Below, piece by piece: positions 23,601 through 36,700 of a DNA stretch of 64,000 bases. The number at the start of each line of letters is the position of its first letter. Positions within the stretch are counted from its first letter, which is position 1. The stretch spans positions 7,494,034 through 7,558,033 of the forward strand of contig JACDQD010000006.1 of NCBI GenBank assembly GCA_019843655.1, written 5' to 3'. The translations under genes and the position numbers were made by a program. The stretch comes from Lethocerus indicus (lineage: Eukaryota; Arthropoda; Insecta; Hemiptera; Belostomatidae). The notes under the pieces were generated by a model, which saw nothing but the letters and a program-made list of their open reading frames with translations, was not told the DNA's origin and made no database searches.

Positions 23601-25240
23601 GGACTGGAGAAAATTGTATTGTGTTACACCATTTCTGTTATTGAGCCAGTAACCGTCCCCCTTTGTTTTCAGATGCCTTTCAGATTTCCATGTAGAGCGA
23701 ACCCCTTTCAGGTAGGGATTTATTGCTCCTCGCCGAGGTCGGTGAGGCACTTAGGAGACGTTTCTTTAAGCTTATGTCATAGATAGGCAATCCCTTTTGA
23801 GAGACATGAGCCTGTCCCCCCTCAGACAGTGGGGTGTTCGATATTTTCACGGTTGGATTTGCGAAGAACATTAGGAATCGTTTTTCACATAAACAAGGAG
23901 TTATCACAACACGAACATTTAAATACAATAAGCACACTGGAAACCATCGTTATTAATTCATGACATATTACTGTAACTAATACTAGAAAAAACAACTGAA
24001 TTTATATTTATATTTATTACATCACCATTAGTTTGGTGGACTACTGTCGAAACAAAACAAATGAATAAATATGAAACACTATTAATAATAAATTGTGTGT
24101 GCCTGCGAAGAAAATTATTTGAATATAAATGCATGAATAAACTTTCTTCTTATTATTTTTGTATATTTTATTATTAATTATTTATAAATAATTGATATAA
24201 ATTAAATTATTTATACATTAATAAATGCTATGATAACCAACAGAATAATGTTAAAAGCAAATATCAGGAGTATAAGCCATAAAATTTATAAATAATATAA
24301 TATTTAAAGTAAATTTAATTGCAACATATTAGATTTCCAAGATACAGAACGATCTGATTTCCCTCTTTTAGTTGGGTATTAATGCTGGATTTCGTGGGAG
24401 ATGGCTGCATAAAGATTAAAATTTAATAATTAATCCGAAATAAATTCTTAAACCTTCTCAACCTTAATTATAATCCTTTTGAAGATTCAGTGGGTCTTCT
24501 ACCCACGTAGACATTCATCATGTCTATCGCTTACTCTCTTGTTGGCTTCGTCCAAAGGAAATACTTGGAAGGAAATACATATTCCGATAACAGCGCTAGA
24601 CGTTCTTTGGCCTTTTTTAAACTTAAATTCTTTTTTATAAAAAATAATTTATATTGTTTTAATGTTATTCTAATTTTTTAATTAATGTATTGACTTTAAA
24701 CCGATGACATAAAAATAAACATTCTGCTATTATATTCACACTATTATAGTAAATATAATACCATTTCCACGATGAGATATTTAAGCCAACAATTTTATAA
24801 GCCGGCCAATTGATTTTATAGTTAATTCCAGTTTGATGGGTATAAATTCAAGTTGTGAAGCTTCCTCCAGGGAAGAATACCTCATAAAATAAATAGAAAG
24901 CGTAGTAATTTACTCGTCTCCAACGTAATATTATACTTCCTACGGCTGAATAACCCCAATGATAGCCTCGTTTTCCTTAATGGTGAACCCAACACCGCCA
25001 CTATTCATTCAAAATATGTGTTTACTAGCCGGATAAATAAAATTATTTCAAATAAGGGATAAACGACAACGATACATATCGATAAGAGTGCACTCCTATC
25101 GCACCCCGCTGAAGGCCGCATAAAGAATAAATATTGAAAATACATCTTCCATTTACAAATTCTTTACTTTTCCATTAATGGCGGAAGGCCTGCAAAGAAC
25201 AAGTCTTTGGTATGGGATTATGTTTTAAGAATATCGACAA

Positions 25241-25276
25241 ATCTAGCTTAGGTTCGGCTTTTCGCCATCGTCAGTC
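25241..25276 (+). repeat. Hairpin repeat family, half unit
   Basis: It contains TCTAGCTTAGGTTCGGCTTT followed by TCGCCATCGTCAGTC, the same core as the arms of the complete units. Confidence 0.5.
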
Positions 25277-25595
25277 GCATTCTGTCAGTTTACATTCAAC
25301 ATCGCTGGCCGTTGAAGCATCCCGTCCGTACAGCGATTACAGTAGGCAGTCTACTCGTGTAAGTGCATTGAATTTGGACCAAATCAACGAGAAGGGCTAG
25401 AAGATCACGAGTGGCATTTCAAACCCCTGAGGTCCGCCCCAGAGCTGTATTAAACGAGATAAAACTTTGAAGCACGTCCGAATTTATATATTCTCTTTTA
25501 TTCTCTTATTTATCGTTTTATGAATTAGTAATTTTCTCTTTAAAATTACGAAGCAAATAAAAAAAAAACGTTCTATGTATAACAAGTATATGTAA

Positions 25596-25826
25596 CTATC
25601 TGTTGCTTAAAGTGTTATTTACCTTGCAGGAGTGTTTTCTTGTGCGGTTGGTCGGTGTGGAGCGGTTGGATCGTGTGCGTGATCTTGGCGCGGGCCTGCA
25701 GCATGAGAGGGTGGCCAGCACCGTCCGCCTGATGTTACGCGTCATCCAGCAGTACAGAAGGGGGTTGACAGCAGAGTTGGCGTGGCCAAGCAGCAGAGCA
25801 AACGGGTAAACTTCCATCACCTTGTC
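25596..25826 (-). CDS. Receptor exon 7: TM7 and C-terminal tail
   Basis: The acceptor is TGTTTAG at 25827. The exon encodes YPFALLLGHANSAVNPLLYC (TM7 with NPxxY), the helix-8 segment WMTRNIRRTVL, a CysCys pair, and an Arg/Ser/Thr-rich tail. Read through, it stops at TAG 25596. A good donor, TGCAAG|GTAAAT, lies at 25623/25622 in phase 0, so the last eight codons may be intronic in the real transcript. Confidence 0.9.
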   Translation of the reverse strand, partial: DKVMEVYPFALLLGHANSAVNPLLYCWMTRNIRRTVLATLSCCRPAPRSRTRSNRSTPTNRTRKHSCKVNNTLSNR

Positions 25827-28800
25827 CTAAACAGAGGCCAGCGGCCCTATTATATTTACAGCTTTCGTCCGCGTGTCAGTGATAGGCTCGGAGGGAAGAC
25901 AACAGTAAAAGTGATTCCGCCGACGAGAAAAAATAAAGCTCATACCGACTGGCTGTATTGAGAGTACGAATCAACCCAGAGGAGTGATTGAAGGAGGATT
26001 CGATTTCGGTCATTTGTTGGCACAGAGGCCCAGGTATACTACCTTATTCGCGGTGGTGTGGTGGTTATAGGAATCAGAAAATTGGAGAGTAAGTGCCGAA
26101 TGAAAAAAAGAAATTTAAAAAACTACCGAATATTACGGCGGGGTTGCTGCGAGCGTGGAGCAAAAATATGAGAAGATTCTAGGTCAGTCTTTTATCGATA
26201 TAGAGGCCCAGGTATTTTACCTTTTCCGCCCTGGGCAGGGTTGTTTCGAATAGGGATAATATAGGACATTGTCTCACTTTCAGTATTGCGATGGGTGACT
26301 GAACAAAATAAATTAAATTTAAAAAACTACAGCATATTATGCGGGATTGCTGCAAGCTTAGAGCAAAAGTTTTAATGACTCCACGTGGAATATAATTTCC
26401 AAGAACCGATTAAAGTAACTTGGGCAAAAAGTAATTACTTCCGTTGCTAAAATATCAATAAGGCAGAAGAGGGTAATCATCATTTGAGAATAGCATACAT
26501 CGTCCATTTTTCCGTATAAACCGATATCGTAGTTGTAAAGAAGGGTCGAATCTTCTTCATGTTTCTCGCCAGAGATAAAACCTAACCGGGCTCTAAGGTA
26601 TTGTGGACATAAATAAAAGTAGAGTTTCAGATGTTAAGCGGAGAAAATTCGAGGAGGGCGTAATGGCGGGCGGTGGGCTTAGGTAGCGGGGATAAAGTTT
26701 GCATTTGCTCCTATCCCCCGGATTATAGCACTGAGCTCCATAATTAATGAGCCTTTTGAGTAAAAAAAAAATAGAAAATCTCGCTTCTCGAGAAATATTC
26801 ATACGCGAGGATATAAGGAAATAAATCATTCAGGAAAGTGGAGGGACAGCAGGAGTGAAATGTCACTTTTCAGAATGTTCTACAAGGAGAAATTGTAAAT
26901 TATAACGGGCTTGATAATTCCTTACGATCGAGTCGCGTTCCGTACAGTGGACACTAATTTCTGAAATGGCGAGAAATAGACAAGTAGAAAATAAATCGAG
27001 GATTTAAGAAAAAAAGATTTTTTAGTATGAAAATAATACATTTATTATTAAAATAATTATAAAAGAATAATATTTATATCTTTCCCAATTCTTTGATTAT
27101 CGGAAACATAGCAAGAATACTGATTTTACTAAGTCAGATAAGGCGCTTGAATCTTGAATATCTTATTAAGTTAGACAAAATAAAAAGAATGTTACCGTAA
27201 GAAAAAAGGACTAATTAAGGTTCCCGACTATTTGCTTCATTCGAACTTGGCCTAGGCCCAGAATAAATACGAGGCGTAATTTTGCCTACAAGACGTCCAA
27301 TCGATTATTTGCCATACAAACGTAGGCAGCAGCATTATGTTAGCAATACGCATCATCGGCAATTGATATTGACGATGAAGAGAAACCGAAACCTGTCTAG
27401 CTTAATACCAATTAGCCGATCTGAGACGGAGGTCGCAACACTTATAATGCTACAAACATTCGTGCATCTTCTCCCTCCCTACCTATATATACCTTAAATC
27501 AATATAAAAAGTCTTTGTGTTATCCACTAAAACAATAGTTTAGTTTTGTTTTCATGTCAATACTCAACTAGAACTCTGGGTAGTAAATAATTAATGAAAA
27601 AAACCAATATTTTTTTTCCCAAAGTTAGAAAGGACGAAGAAAAACTTTATTGTCGGCGGAAGCATGCTTTTATTTAGCCCTCTTTCAAACGATTCAATAA
27701 GGAACTCGACTGAGAAACCTCCCACGAATCGAAAATTGTAATCCCTATAAAGGGGAAACTGAAGAAAGGAGTAAGACTCGCTAATGGTCAGAAAAAGTAG
27801 GCGCGGAATAAGAAAGCAAATCGTAGGACGAACAATGCCAATCCGGTACGTGTTCTCCCAAAGGAGCGTTGGGACGGCGAACTAGGTCAGGCGGAATTCG
27901 GGAGGGAACAGGAGATACTCTGGTGCAAAAAGACGCGAAATGTGGAAAACTAGAGAGAGAGAGAGAGAGAGAGAGGGGGAGGGAGAGAGAGTTGGAGGGA
28001 CAGGAGACATCAATTATATTGTTTTGGTCCGACAAAGGTCAAAACAAAGAGTATAAAAATAGGCGCCTTGCTATTCCAAACAAACGTATTTCGTGGGAAC
28101 ACGAAACAGAGCGGCTACAGGTTGGCCGGCTTTTATTTAAACCGTAAACCCGGTCGGTAAATACAGCGATAACACGCCTTACTTATAGTACAAACCGAAA
28201 CCAAATTTCACATCAGTAAAATGTTTGTAATCTATGTGGACAAAAATTCAATTTCTCAACTTGGCCTCAATGTTATATCTTGTTTTATATTTAGACGATA
28301 GGATACCCGCGGCACTTGAGAACTCTGTTAATTTCCTTAAATACTGCCTGGGGTAGTGGGAATATGGTCGAATTGCACCTGTCCCACTTGTGTGGTCACG
28401 CATCCGACTAAAGTGAGTTGACTTAGTCTCTCCTAGTTACTAATGTCTTTAGTTTTTCAAATGGAGCCTTTATTGGCGATTACCTTGAAAATGTGAGTAG
28501 TTCAATATAAAAGTCATTTCGTAAATTTATCTAAGGTTTTATTTTATAGGTTCACCCAGTTCCTCCTTGTGGCCTTAATAATTTTTAAAATCTAAATCTT
28601 GGAAGAAAGTATGTGAACATCTGATTTTTCACTCTTTAAAGAATCACTTTCAATTTCCCCGAGGGCACTTTTCATGATGTGAGTCGAAGTTTAAAAACTA
28701 AAATAAAAAGTGCTTCTCTGCCAACAAATTGGTAGAATTATGGGAGAAATAGGACAGCATCGACTGCACTTGCCTTATTTCAATTCATCCTCGCTTCATG

Positions 28801-30700
28801 AAAATATTATTTTTCCCGAAGTTGTATTTGAAGATGTAATTGAAACGTGTTTTTGCCTAGAGGACGATATTCAGACGAAGCCCGAAAATCGAAGAATAAA
28901 TACAATATTCTGTATAGGGAACTGTTCACACAGAACGCATCCAGAATACATACAAATACGGACTATCTACAGACTGCTCATTACATCAGACCACTATATA
29001 TTGTCGTCCCCCAAACCTGTAATTAGGAACATTATTCCTATATATATCATGTATTATTTAATTACTCTTTTTTCTATATTGTTTCACATGCACTGGAAGT
29101 AACTTCTGCTGGAAGTTTCTTGGTCTGGAGGATTTGTGGTCAACGTGGCCCTGACCCACGAGCCGAGGGCCCCCTTACATTTCTTGAAGTTATTCCATCG
29201 CGGTTCATTAAATTCCACTCCAACCACTTCTAGCTCTGGTCTCGGACGGTCCCCGGTCAGGTGGAATATAAAAATAAGATCTCCCAGCGGTGGAATCCTA
29301 ATCCGATACAATATTTATCCTCCGATTTATTACGAGTCGCCATCGACGCACATGAAGTCCAAGTTTGTTCATATCAGTACAAGAAAATTAATTGTTGAGG
29401 GTTTTTATAAGAGTTTCTTGTTTATTTATGAAGCCCCAGACATTTCTCCGAACAAATGTTGCCTTTATGTAGCCCGAATTATGTTTTTATTTGTCAGAAA
29501 AATGCCATTTGTAAAATTGTGTATTTAGTATATAACTGAATTCCTGCTAATATTTAGAGCAAAATATTTATTTAAGAAGTACTATTTCCTAATTGCATGT
29601 TTATTACGAATTTGTACTACATTAATATTTTCTGGGGAAAGTAACAATGTAATAGATGTAAAAACTGTGCCAAGCAAAGCTAGAGAAAGAAGAAGGCATT
29701 ATACTTTAGTGAGTGAACATGTACACAAACACAATACCGATAATGATGTCGAGATATGCGGGAGATAGCGTGCAAAGGCCACATCCATAGATTTGCACTA
29801 ACGAGGATTCAGTGGGACGCAGCTATATGATGAGGCCTGTATGTATCCAACTTTCTCAAATGATCGTGGCCCCCAACGGTGGTTCTAGTGCGACATTAAC
29901 TAAACTTTCCTGAGGCTAAATGGCTAATATTCGGCCATCGCCTTTCGGTCGGGCTCAATTCAGGCGTCACGATGATGGAAGACCGAGCGGAGTCGCTTTC
30001 ATCATCGGGCTTCATCCCAGCCGAGGGCCGAGGAGTAATACGTTATGCCTGCATTATATATCTTTCTATCGGGTTCCATTCATCTTTTGATCTCAGATAT
30101 TCTCCATATAAATATGTAGGTATAATAAAAAAAATAAAGGAATATAAGGGGGTACCTCCTCGTGGGTAAAAGAAAGTGGGTACCGAGTGGTGTATTAATT
30201 CGAGGAGAAGGGTTCGACTCCCAACCCTTCTACCCCTTTGATACGGGCTCGGACGGCACTTTTCCCTTTGGAGTGAGGTGGCGACTCCACAATGGCTTTT
30301 GTCACTTTTTTCTTTCTTTTTTTTTTAAGGGTGGATGTACTACTTTTGTCCGCGTTACATATATCACGGCTGGTCCACCCGATTCCAATTCGTCTTTAGG
30401 CACATCTCTTCTCACCCTGCTATCACTGTGAGTTATAGCAGAAAAATTATGCAGCAAATTCGTCTTAGGGTGCGAAGAATTAAATCATGTTTTAAACTAG
30501 TGAGAACTACGTATTTATTTTCGATGAAACAACGCTAAAGTTAATTTTATGAAAACGTGTGGACGGTAAGGGCAACGGCACGCCGACTGCGCCCTAAACG
30601 CCTTTAAAATCTTGTCCGGATTGGAAGATCATACATTTTTAACTAGTTTAATTTTCCAAGTGTCGGAATTGGAGTTTTCCTCGTTCGCGAGGAACACGGG

Positions 30701-30763
<63 letters not shown>

Positions 30764-33700
30764 CATTGTAAATATTCCGTTTATTTAACTAACGGAAAGT
30801 AATTTTTTAACGAAACGTTGTTCGCTATTTAACGATATAATAACTACGTTTTTGAGTACAGTTTTTAATGCAAATAATTGTTTTATATTGCGTATAATTG
30901 TTAATCATTATTAACCGCCCCCAAATATAAATAGAGGAAAAAAATATTATAGTAAAACTTAGTGTCATTATTTTCATTCTTATGTATGTAATGGGAGTTT
31001 CAGACAACAGAATAATTTTAGAATTAATCAGGATATTCTGTGTGTAAATTCCATTCAAAATTTGTTCAGCATGTTATTTCTATTTTTTCTATTAATTTGT
31101 CAGCAGTTTGTGGTTAGTAACTGTCACGAGGTAAAATAGAACAGACGTCCGTCAGAGAAGTGAAGATTAATATTCACTCTTCCTTTTTTCCTCTTAGGCA
31201 ACGTCTATCTCGAACGGTTATAAAAATATTATTTTCTTGGCTAAACAAACCAAGATGTGGACAACCGCATTTCCAATGAGAGAAAACAAGCAGAGAAAAA
31301 TTCCCATTTAATCTTTAATTGTAAAACAAAAAATGAAATTTTTCAAAGTTCGCTATCTAATAAATTACAATAACAATCGTATAAGTAGCCAGTCGATAGT
31401 ATTTTCTGAAATTTCCTAAAATCCAAACTGAAGACAAAACGGAAATTTGTGTAGCTAGAAAACCAAGAAGAATTAAGTGCATACATTTCAATCGTATTAG
31501 TTCATTGATTGTTGTTAAGTATTTACACACTCGATAGACTGTTTTGCCTGTGAAATGCATAAATATAATTGAAGAGGTCAACGCACGTCTAAAATGTTGT
31601 CTTTATGATCCTAGAGATCTAGAGATATAGTCTCTTAATTTAAGACAACTGTCTGGTGGTCTGCGGTTATTTCTAATAATGTAGTGACATTGCAAACAAG
31701 ATATCATTGGCAACATTGACGGAACGCTGTTGAAGACGGCGAGAAGCTAAAATTGGCCTAGGAATCAGGCCATATCAGTAATTTGAGACAGAAGATTGTA
31801 AGAGTGAATAATCCATGTTCACATAACAAAGAGAAGCTTGAAAAAAATCATGGCTTCTGAATGCCGCTTTATTAATATTTACCGCGGGGTCTTCTTAACT
31901 TATTACTGAAAAAGAAATTTGCGAGAGTAGAACTTTGATGAAAAATAAATTCGCCGAGGGGATTGGGGCAATGTATATCTCTTAATTCCGTGTAATTCAG
32001 CTTAACCCATTCCTTCTTCCCAATTTTGTACGTTCAATTAGTTCCTGTAGGATCAGAAAAAATATATCCCTTTAAATAAATTGGAAAGCTCTTCGTATTT
32101 ACCTATTCAAAGACAGGTATTAACATGTTGCAGATAAATGTCATATGCCACCTTCACTTTTGAATAACCTACTCTTTAATAACATTTCTATGTACATTTA
32201 CATGTATTATTTGTAAAGAAAAATAAATCACTATGATTATGTATAAGTGAACCACCAGTTACTCAAGTTTCAAAAGAGTTCATGAATTACTCAAATTTAA
32301 AGAAAAATGAACATGAAATTTCAAATTATAATCGATGAAATAATTCTTTAATGTAGTAGAAGAATAAGCAATGAGAATGAGTTCTCTAGTTGGTCTATTC
32401 GAAATCATTAAATTGTTCAGAAGTTTGCCTCTGCTGAGGTATGAATGTTGAATGATTACAATGAACCAATTATTGTGTATAGCGTGTATAGGTATAGGTA
32501 TAGGTATTCAAAGCATAAAACGTTGTACAAACCAGCCAACATGACTCTCAAAACAAAATGTTATATTAACCCACAGTTTCATTGTTTCAGAGTTGCTTAG
32601 CCAAAGGATCAAACTGGCGGGGGGTTAGGATGTTTACTAGATTCAGAACAATGTAAGGAGCAGAGCCGTGGCCAGGGCCCTTGGGACTTTCGTGGGCCGA
32701 CTTAATCGGGGGATGGCCCCCTTTGTACGGACATAATAATACAATATAATACCGCCGGTTATTTACCTGTGAAAGTTGAATGTCGAGGTCGAGAATAAGT
32801 GAGAGAATGTTGTAGGGGAGCCAACAGAGGGTGAAAATTGTCGCAAGGACCAGCAGCAGCCTGGCAACTCGACGCCGCTCTCGCACAACCCTCACCTGCA
32901 AACCACCTTGTTTAAATAGTAAATTCCCTCTAACGAGACTTGCATGTTTAATATATAATTGAATTACAGTTATTTCCACTTTTTTCCCGGCACTATACCG
33001 TTATGCAGTTCCGTGAAGTCTTGTACAAAGTGAACTCTTTGTTTAATAATAAATACGAAATTAAAAGAGTCCGAATCATGGACTCTGGAATAAAGAACCT
33101 AACTTCTGAAAGAATCAAATGTACAAGTGTAAATAAATTAATATAGTACAGTTAAATGAATACACATTCAAAAATGCAGAAGCAACAGGTCCTGAAAAAA
33201 TGAATTTGAAGTATTCATATTTTCTTAACTGTTTGCCAGTCGTCATTATTCTAGCCTATCATTGACCGACAGCTAGACTACATTATCACTATTGGGTACG
33301 TACGTATTAGATTTCCTGTCTTTTCAATAAAGTTCTGTGGGACATATTCTTCTATTTTATCCTATTATATAAAATACATTTATAAGAAACTATAATGAAA
33401 ACGCGAGGTTAAAATAAAAATCCACTCTTTAAAATCAACCGTGCACTCTGGATAATGCGGAATGTTGTTCCGAACAGGTAAATATAATATTAAATATTTA
33501 GTTGACTTCGATTTGGTCTTCTTTTAATTGTTATTGTATTAAACATATTTCTAACGGTCATAAGTCGATATATATTTATCTAAAAAATAAATCATAAATG
33601 CAACGGCGGGGAAGTAGACTAGAAAAATGTTTCTGCGTATTTCTGGTTTAGTATCAAGTAGCGCCGTTTTTTAAATATTTGTTAATTTCAAATACAACTG

Positions 33701-36700
33701 TAATCTGTTGTAATCTGCTTAATATTTGGCCTTTGAACTCCTTCATATTTGGAGTTTAAATAATGTCTGCAGAATGAAAGATATTGGTTATTCTACTTGA
33801 ATAATAGCAAAAATGAAAACAGATTCCTGATCTCTTCCACTATTAGCGCCGACATCATCATTAAATTCCTTTTCTGCTTATTGCATTCTGAAATAACGAT
33901 TAAAAGTTTCCCCGGATAATCTTCTCAATTGAATTTCCAAATTCGTTTATCTCCTTTCTCTACTTTTAATTACTTGTTTAAATACTTTACAATTTTCAGT
34001 AATCTATTACCGACTGTTCATTATAGAGTTCTATGCGATAATTACATTTCAGTATCTTAAAATGTTCTGAGATAAGTTTGTAAATATTAATTTATTATTT
34101 ACATTTAACTCATTGCTGCGTACCAATGGTAGAAACTTATTTATTGATCGGCTTCATCGTTAAAGCTAAACAATATATTTTTTTTAACATGTGGGCAGAA
34201 GTACAAAACACTAATCGGAATCCGAATTGTGTACACACGGATCCAATCATCTATGTCAGGCCTAATTGATAATGGGGTGGTAATCAAAGCGTGTACGTTA
34301 AACCTGTTGACTGTTCAGATAGCTAAACACCACCGACCGGGGCGTGTGGGCCTTTTGGCATGAAGCGTAAGCAGGAAATTTTCCACAGACGGCGCTAATT
34401 AACTCACCAACTCGCCGGTTTATTAATTATCTGCCACAATCATAATTGAAACTATGTCAAACACGAGTACGAGACTATCCGAATCCCAAGTTTATGCTCC
34501 ATCGAGTTCCTTCGGCCAAATTCTGAGGATAAATACGAAGTTTGGGGCGACATTTTAAGTATTGGATATCGAGTTAGGGAACGCGTCCCTCTCGGGCCCT
34601 TTCGACGACAATCAATTCCTATTGAGAGGAGTACGACGCCAAGAAAAGAACTATCGGTTCCCCTGTGGTTCAACCCTTCTTCAATCCCAATTCTAATTAC
34701 TTACCGAAACTACTTCACTTAAATTCCCAGCGCCTTCCAAGTAGGACTGAAAATGCATTATTCAGAAATAAGAACCGACAATGAAGCTTCATACAACAGA
34801 CTCTAGTCACAAAACCTCCTAAGCCATTTACCCATCTGCTTAGCAATCCGATTGTGTAATTTCAGACGGAACCGGATCTTACGGCTTCAGATAACCTATT
34901 AGGGTGCCATTCATTCCTTTGTTCTTCCAATCTCATTATTCATCAAAAATCATTTTGACGGGCACGAGTAGAGTAAACGGAAACACATTTGTTTGTATCT
35001 TGAAATGTTTTTGTCTCTAGTAGATTTAAAGAACAATAACACTGAATTTATGTTTAATAAAGTTAGGCTGAATTACACGCAGGAAATATAATGTTACAAG
35101 TACAAACTACAATATATCGTGAAAATTGTTTTGCTTTTCATATTTATGTAGGCATAGAGGAGGCCATGGTCTGGTGTATAATACTATAACTCGACGACAA
35201 CCGAAGGATATTCAACACTCCCGTGACGGTAGAAGTCCGTTATCAGAACTAGGTAGGACTTTCGAGGCGCAGAAGTACGTGCGCCACAATAAGCTGTTCC
35301 GATTCCTTGTTTGTCTAACCTCCTTTGTTCCGCCACGGGAGTGCACAATGATCGAGGAAACTTTAGCAATTTGAACCGAGCACAGAGTGGCGCAACACCT
35401 CTCTGCACTATGGGATACGAGACATTTAAAACCTTAATGCCTTTGGAATATTTAGTTACCGATATGAACCGTACTGCGGTAACCACCAAAAATTCATTGA
35501 AAAATGCATGCAGTATAATCTTCCTAAGTGTTTGTTCTTCTTCCCGGAAGAAGAATGGGTCTCGAGTTGAAAAACAAATGGGCTTCTTCTTACGAAGAGG
35601 GCTTCGTGATAAGAATGAAGGCGATGCACAAGATTGAGAAGAATTCTGAAGAATATGCAGTACTGGTTTCATTCACTGCAGATTCATTCCCATAAAAGGT
35701 TTTTCGACTCAACCAAAGAGAGGACTCAAAATTTCAAGTATGTACTTTTGAAGGCCACAGGTACATAGAGTATTGACGAGATTGCCATCGTATATTATTG
35801 AGTCAGTAAATAGGTAGGCTCCTAACCACCGAGTGGCTCATCAATCATCAATTCTGAACTAATCTGCAATTTCCCATCGTCCTGGGGAAATATACATATG
35901 GAATTCGATTCCGTATGTCCAGGTCGCTTTTAATATGGTTTTATAAATTGTAATTTTGTTGTCTAATGTTAATTTTGATGTCCACCGCGCTATAAATTGC
36001 ATAGGGAGTTTGTCGCGACTATTGCAAAAGAAGGTCGGGATCGAGGAGGGTAGGACATCATTACGAAACGATAAACCCACGGGAGCAAACAGCTCGAGGA
36101 AGAAAATTCGGGACGATAACTTTCTCTTCTATCTATTGGGGGACACTTCCGCACTCATCCGGTATTAACCGCATCAAGAATTTAGGGACGATTTGGGAGA
36201 AAAAAAGTGAAGCGAGAGCCGGAGAGAGATTAGGAGGGTGAAGTACTCTTTCGAGGAAAAAGAGCGTAGTTTAGCGAAGAACGGGCTTCCACGAAAGAAC
36301 GGACCGAAATAAGCGGGGTAGGGTAGGTATAAGGAAGGAGGGGAAAAAAGATGCATGCCCTCAGCGACCCAATCGGTACGAATATAATGATTTTTTAATT
36401 TAATTATCTTCCTCATGTTGATCACTAACGTGCAATCATCTTCGCCGAACTGATTGTTTTATTGTATGCCCATGTAAATTATGACAAATTGTACTTTTAG
36501 TAAATATGTACGCATGAAAACTATGGAGTGATGAATTTACTGTAATAGGCATGGAGCTAAATAATAGAATACTGTAATTCAGTAAAATTATCCTCGAGAT
36601 AAGTTCGAGGGTCATGATACGGACATTATACAAATCTGAAACATCAAAATCGTGTTGTATACAGAAAATATACAAAGGAGAAGGGCGCAGATGCATTTTA

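Larger units (their letters stand above)
19972..25595 (-). other. 3' flank or last intron of the receptor gene
   Basis: Apart from the GC island at 20.34-20.68 kb and a half-copy of the hairpin repeat family at 25241-25276, I see no supported gene. The rest is AT-rich with scattered short open frames on both strands. Confidence 0.5.
25827..32766 (-). other. Receptor intron 6
   Basis: The intron has GT-AG borders. It holds a hairpin-family half-copy (27366-27404), a (GA)n purine tract (27952-27999), a (TA)n tract (30705-30761), and short open frames near 28.7-29.5 kb that match nothing I recognise. Confidence 0.7.

Noticed and set aside
25241..27404. Reading the opposed hairpin-family arms as terminal inverted repeats of one 2.2-kb transposon
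   Set aside because: The interval contains receptor exon 7, no transposase is visible, and other units of the family are only about 120-130 bp long.
29084..29528. Overlapping protein-like open frames on both strands in receptor intron 6
   Set aside because: The minus frame looks somewhat natural but has no clear acceptor, and the plus frame is open too; no homology.
30165..30225. Possible tRNA or SINE promoter: GGTTCGACTCC B-box-like sequence with an upstream A-box-like ACCGAGTGG
   Set aside because: The boxes are only about 33 bp apart, no cloverleaf or acceptor stem forms, and no terminator follows.
35184..35672. 162-codon minus-strand open frame
   Set aside because: The plus strand is open over most of the same DNA, the composition is not protein-like throughout, and no family is recognisable.
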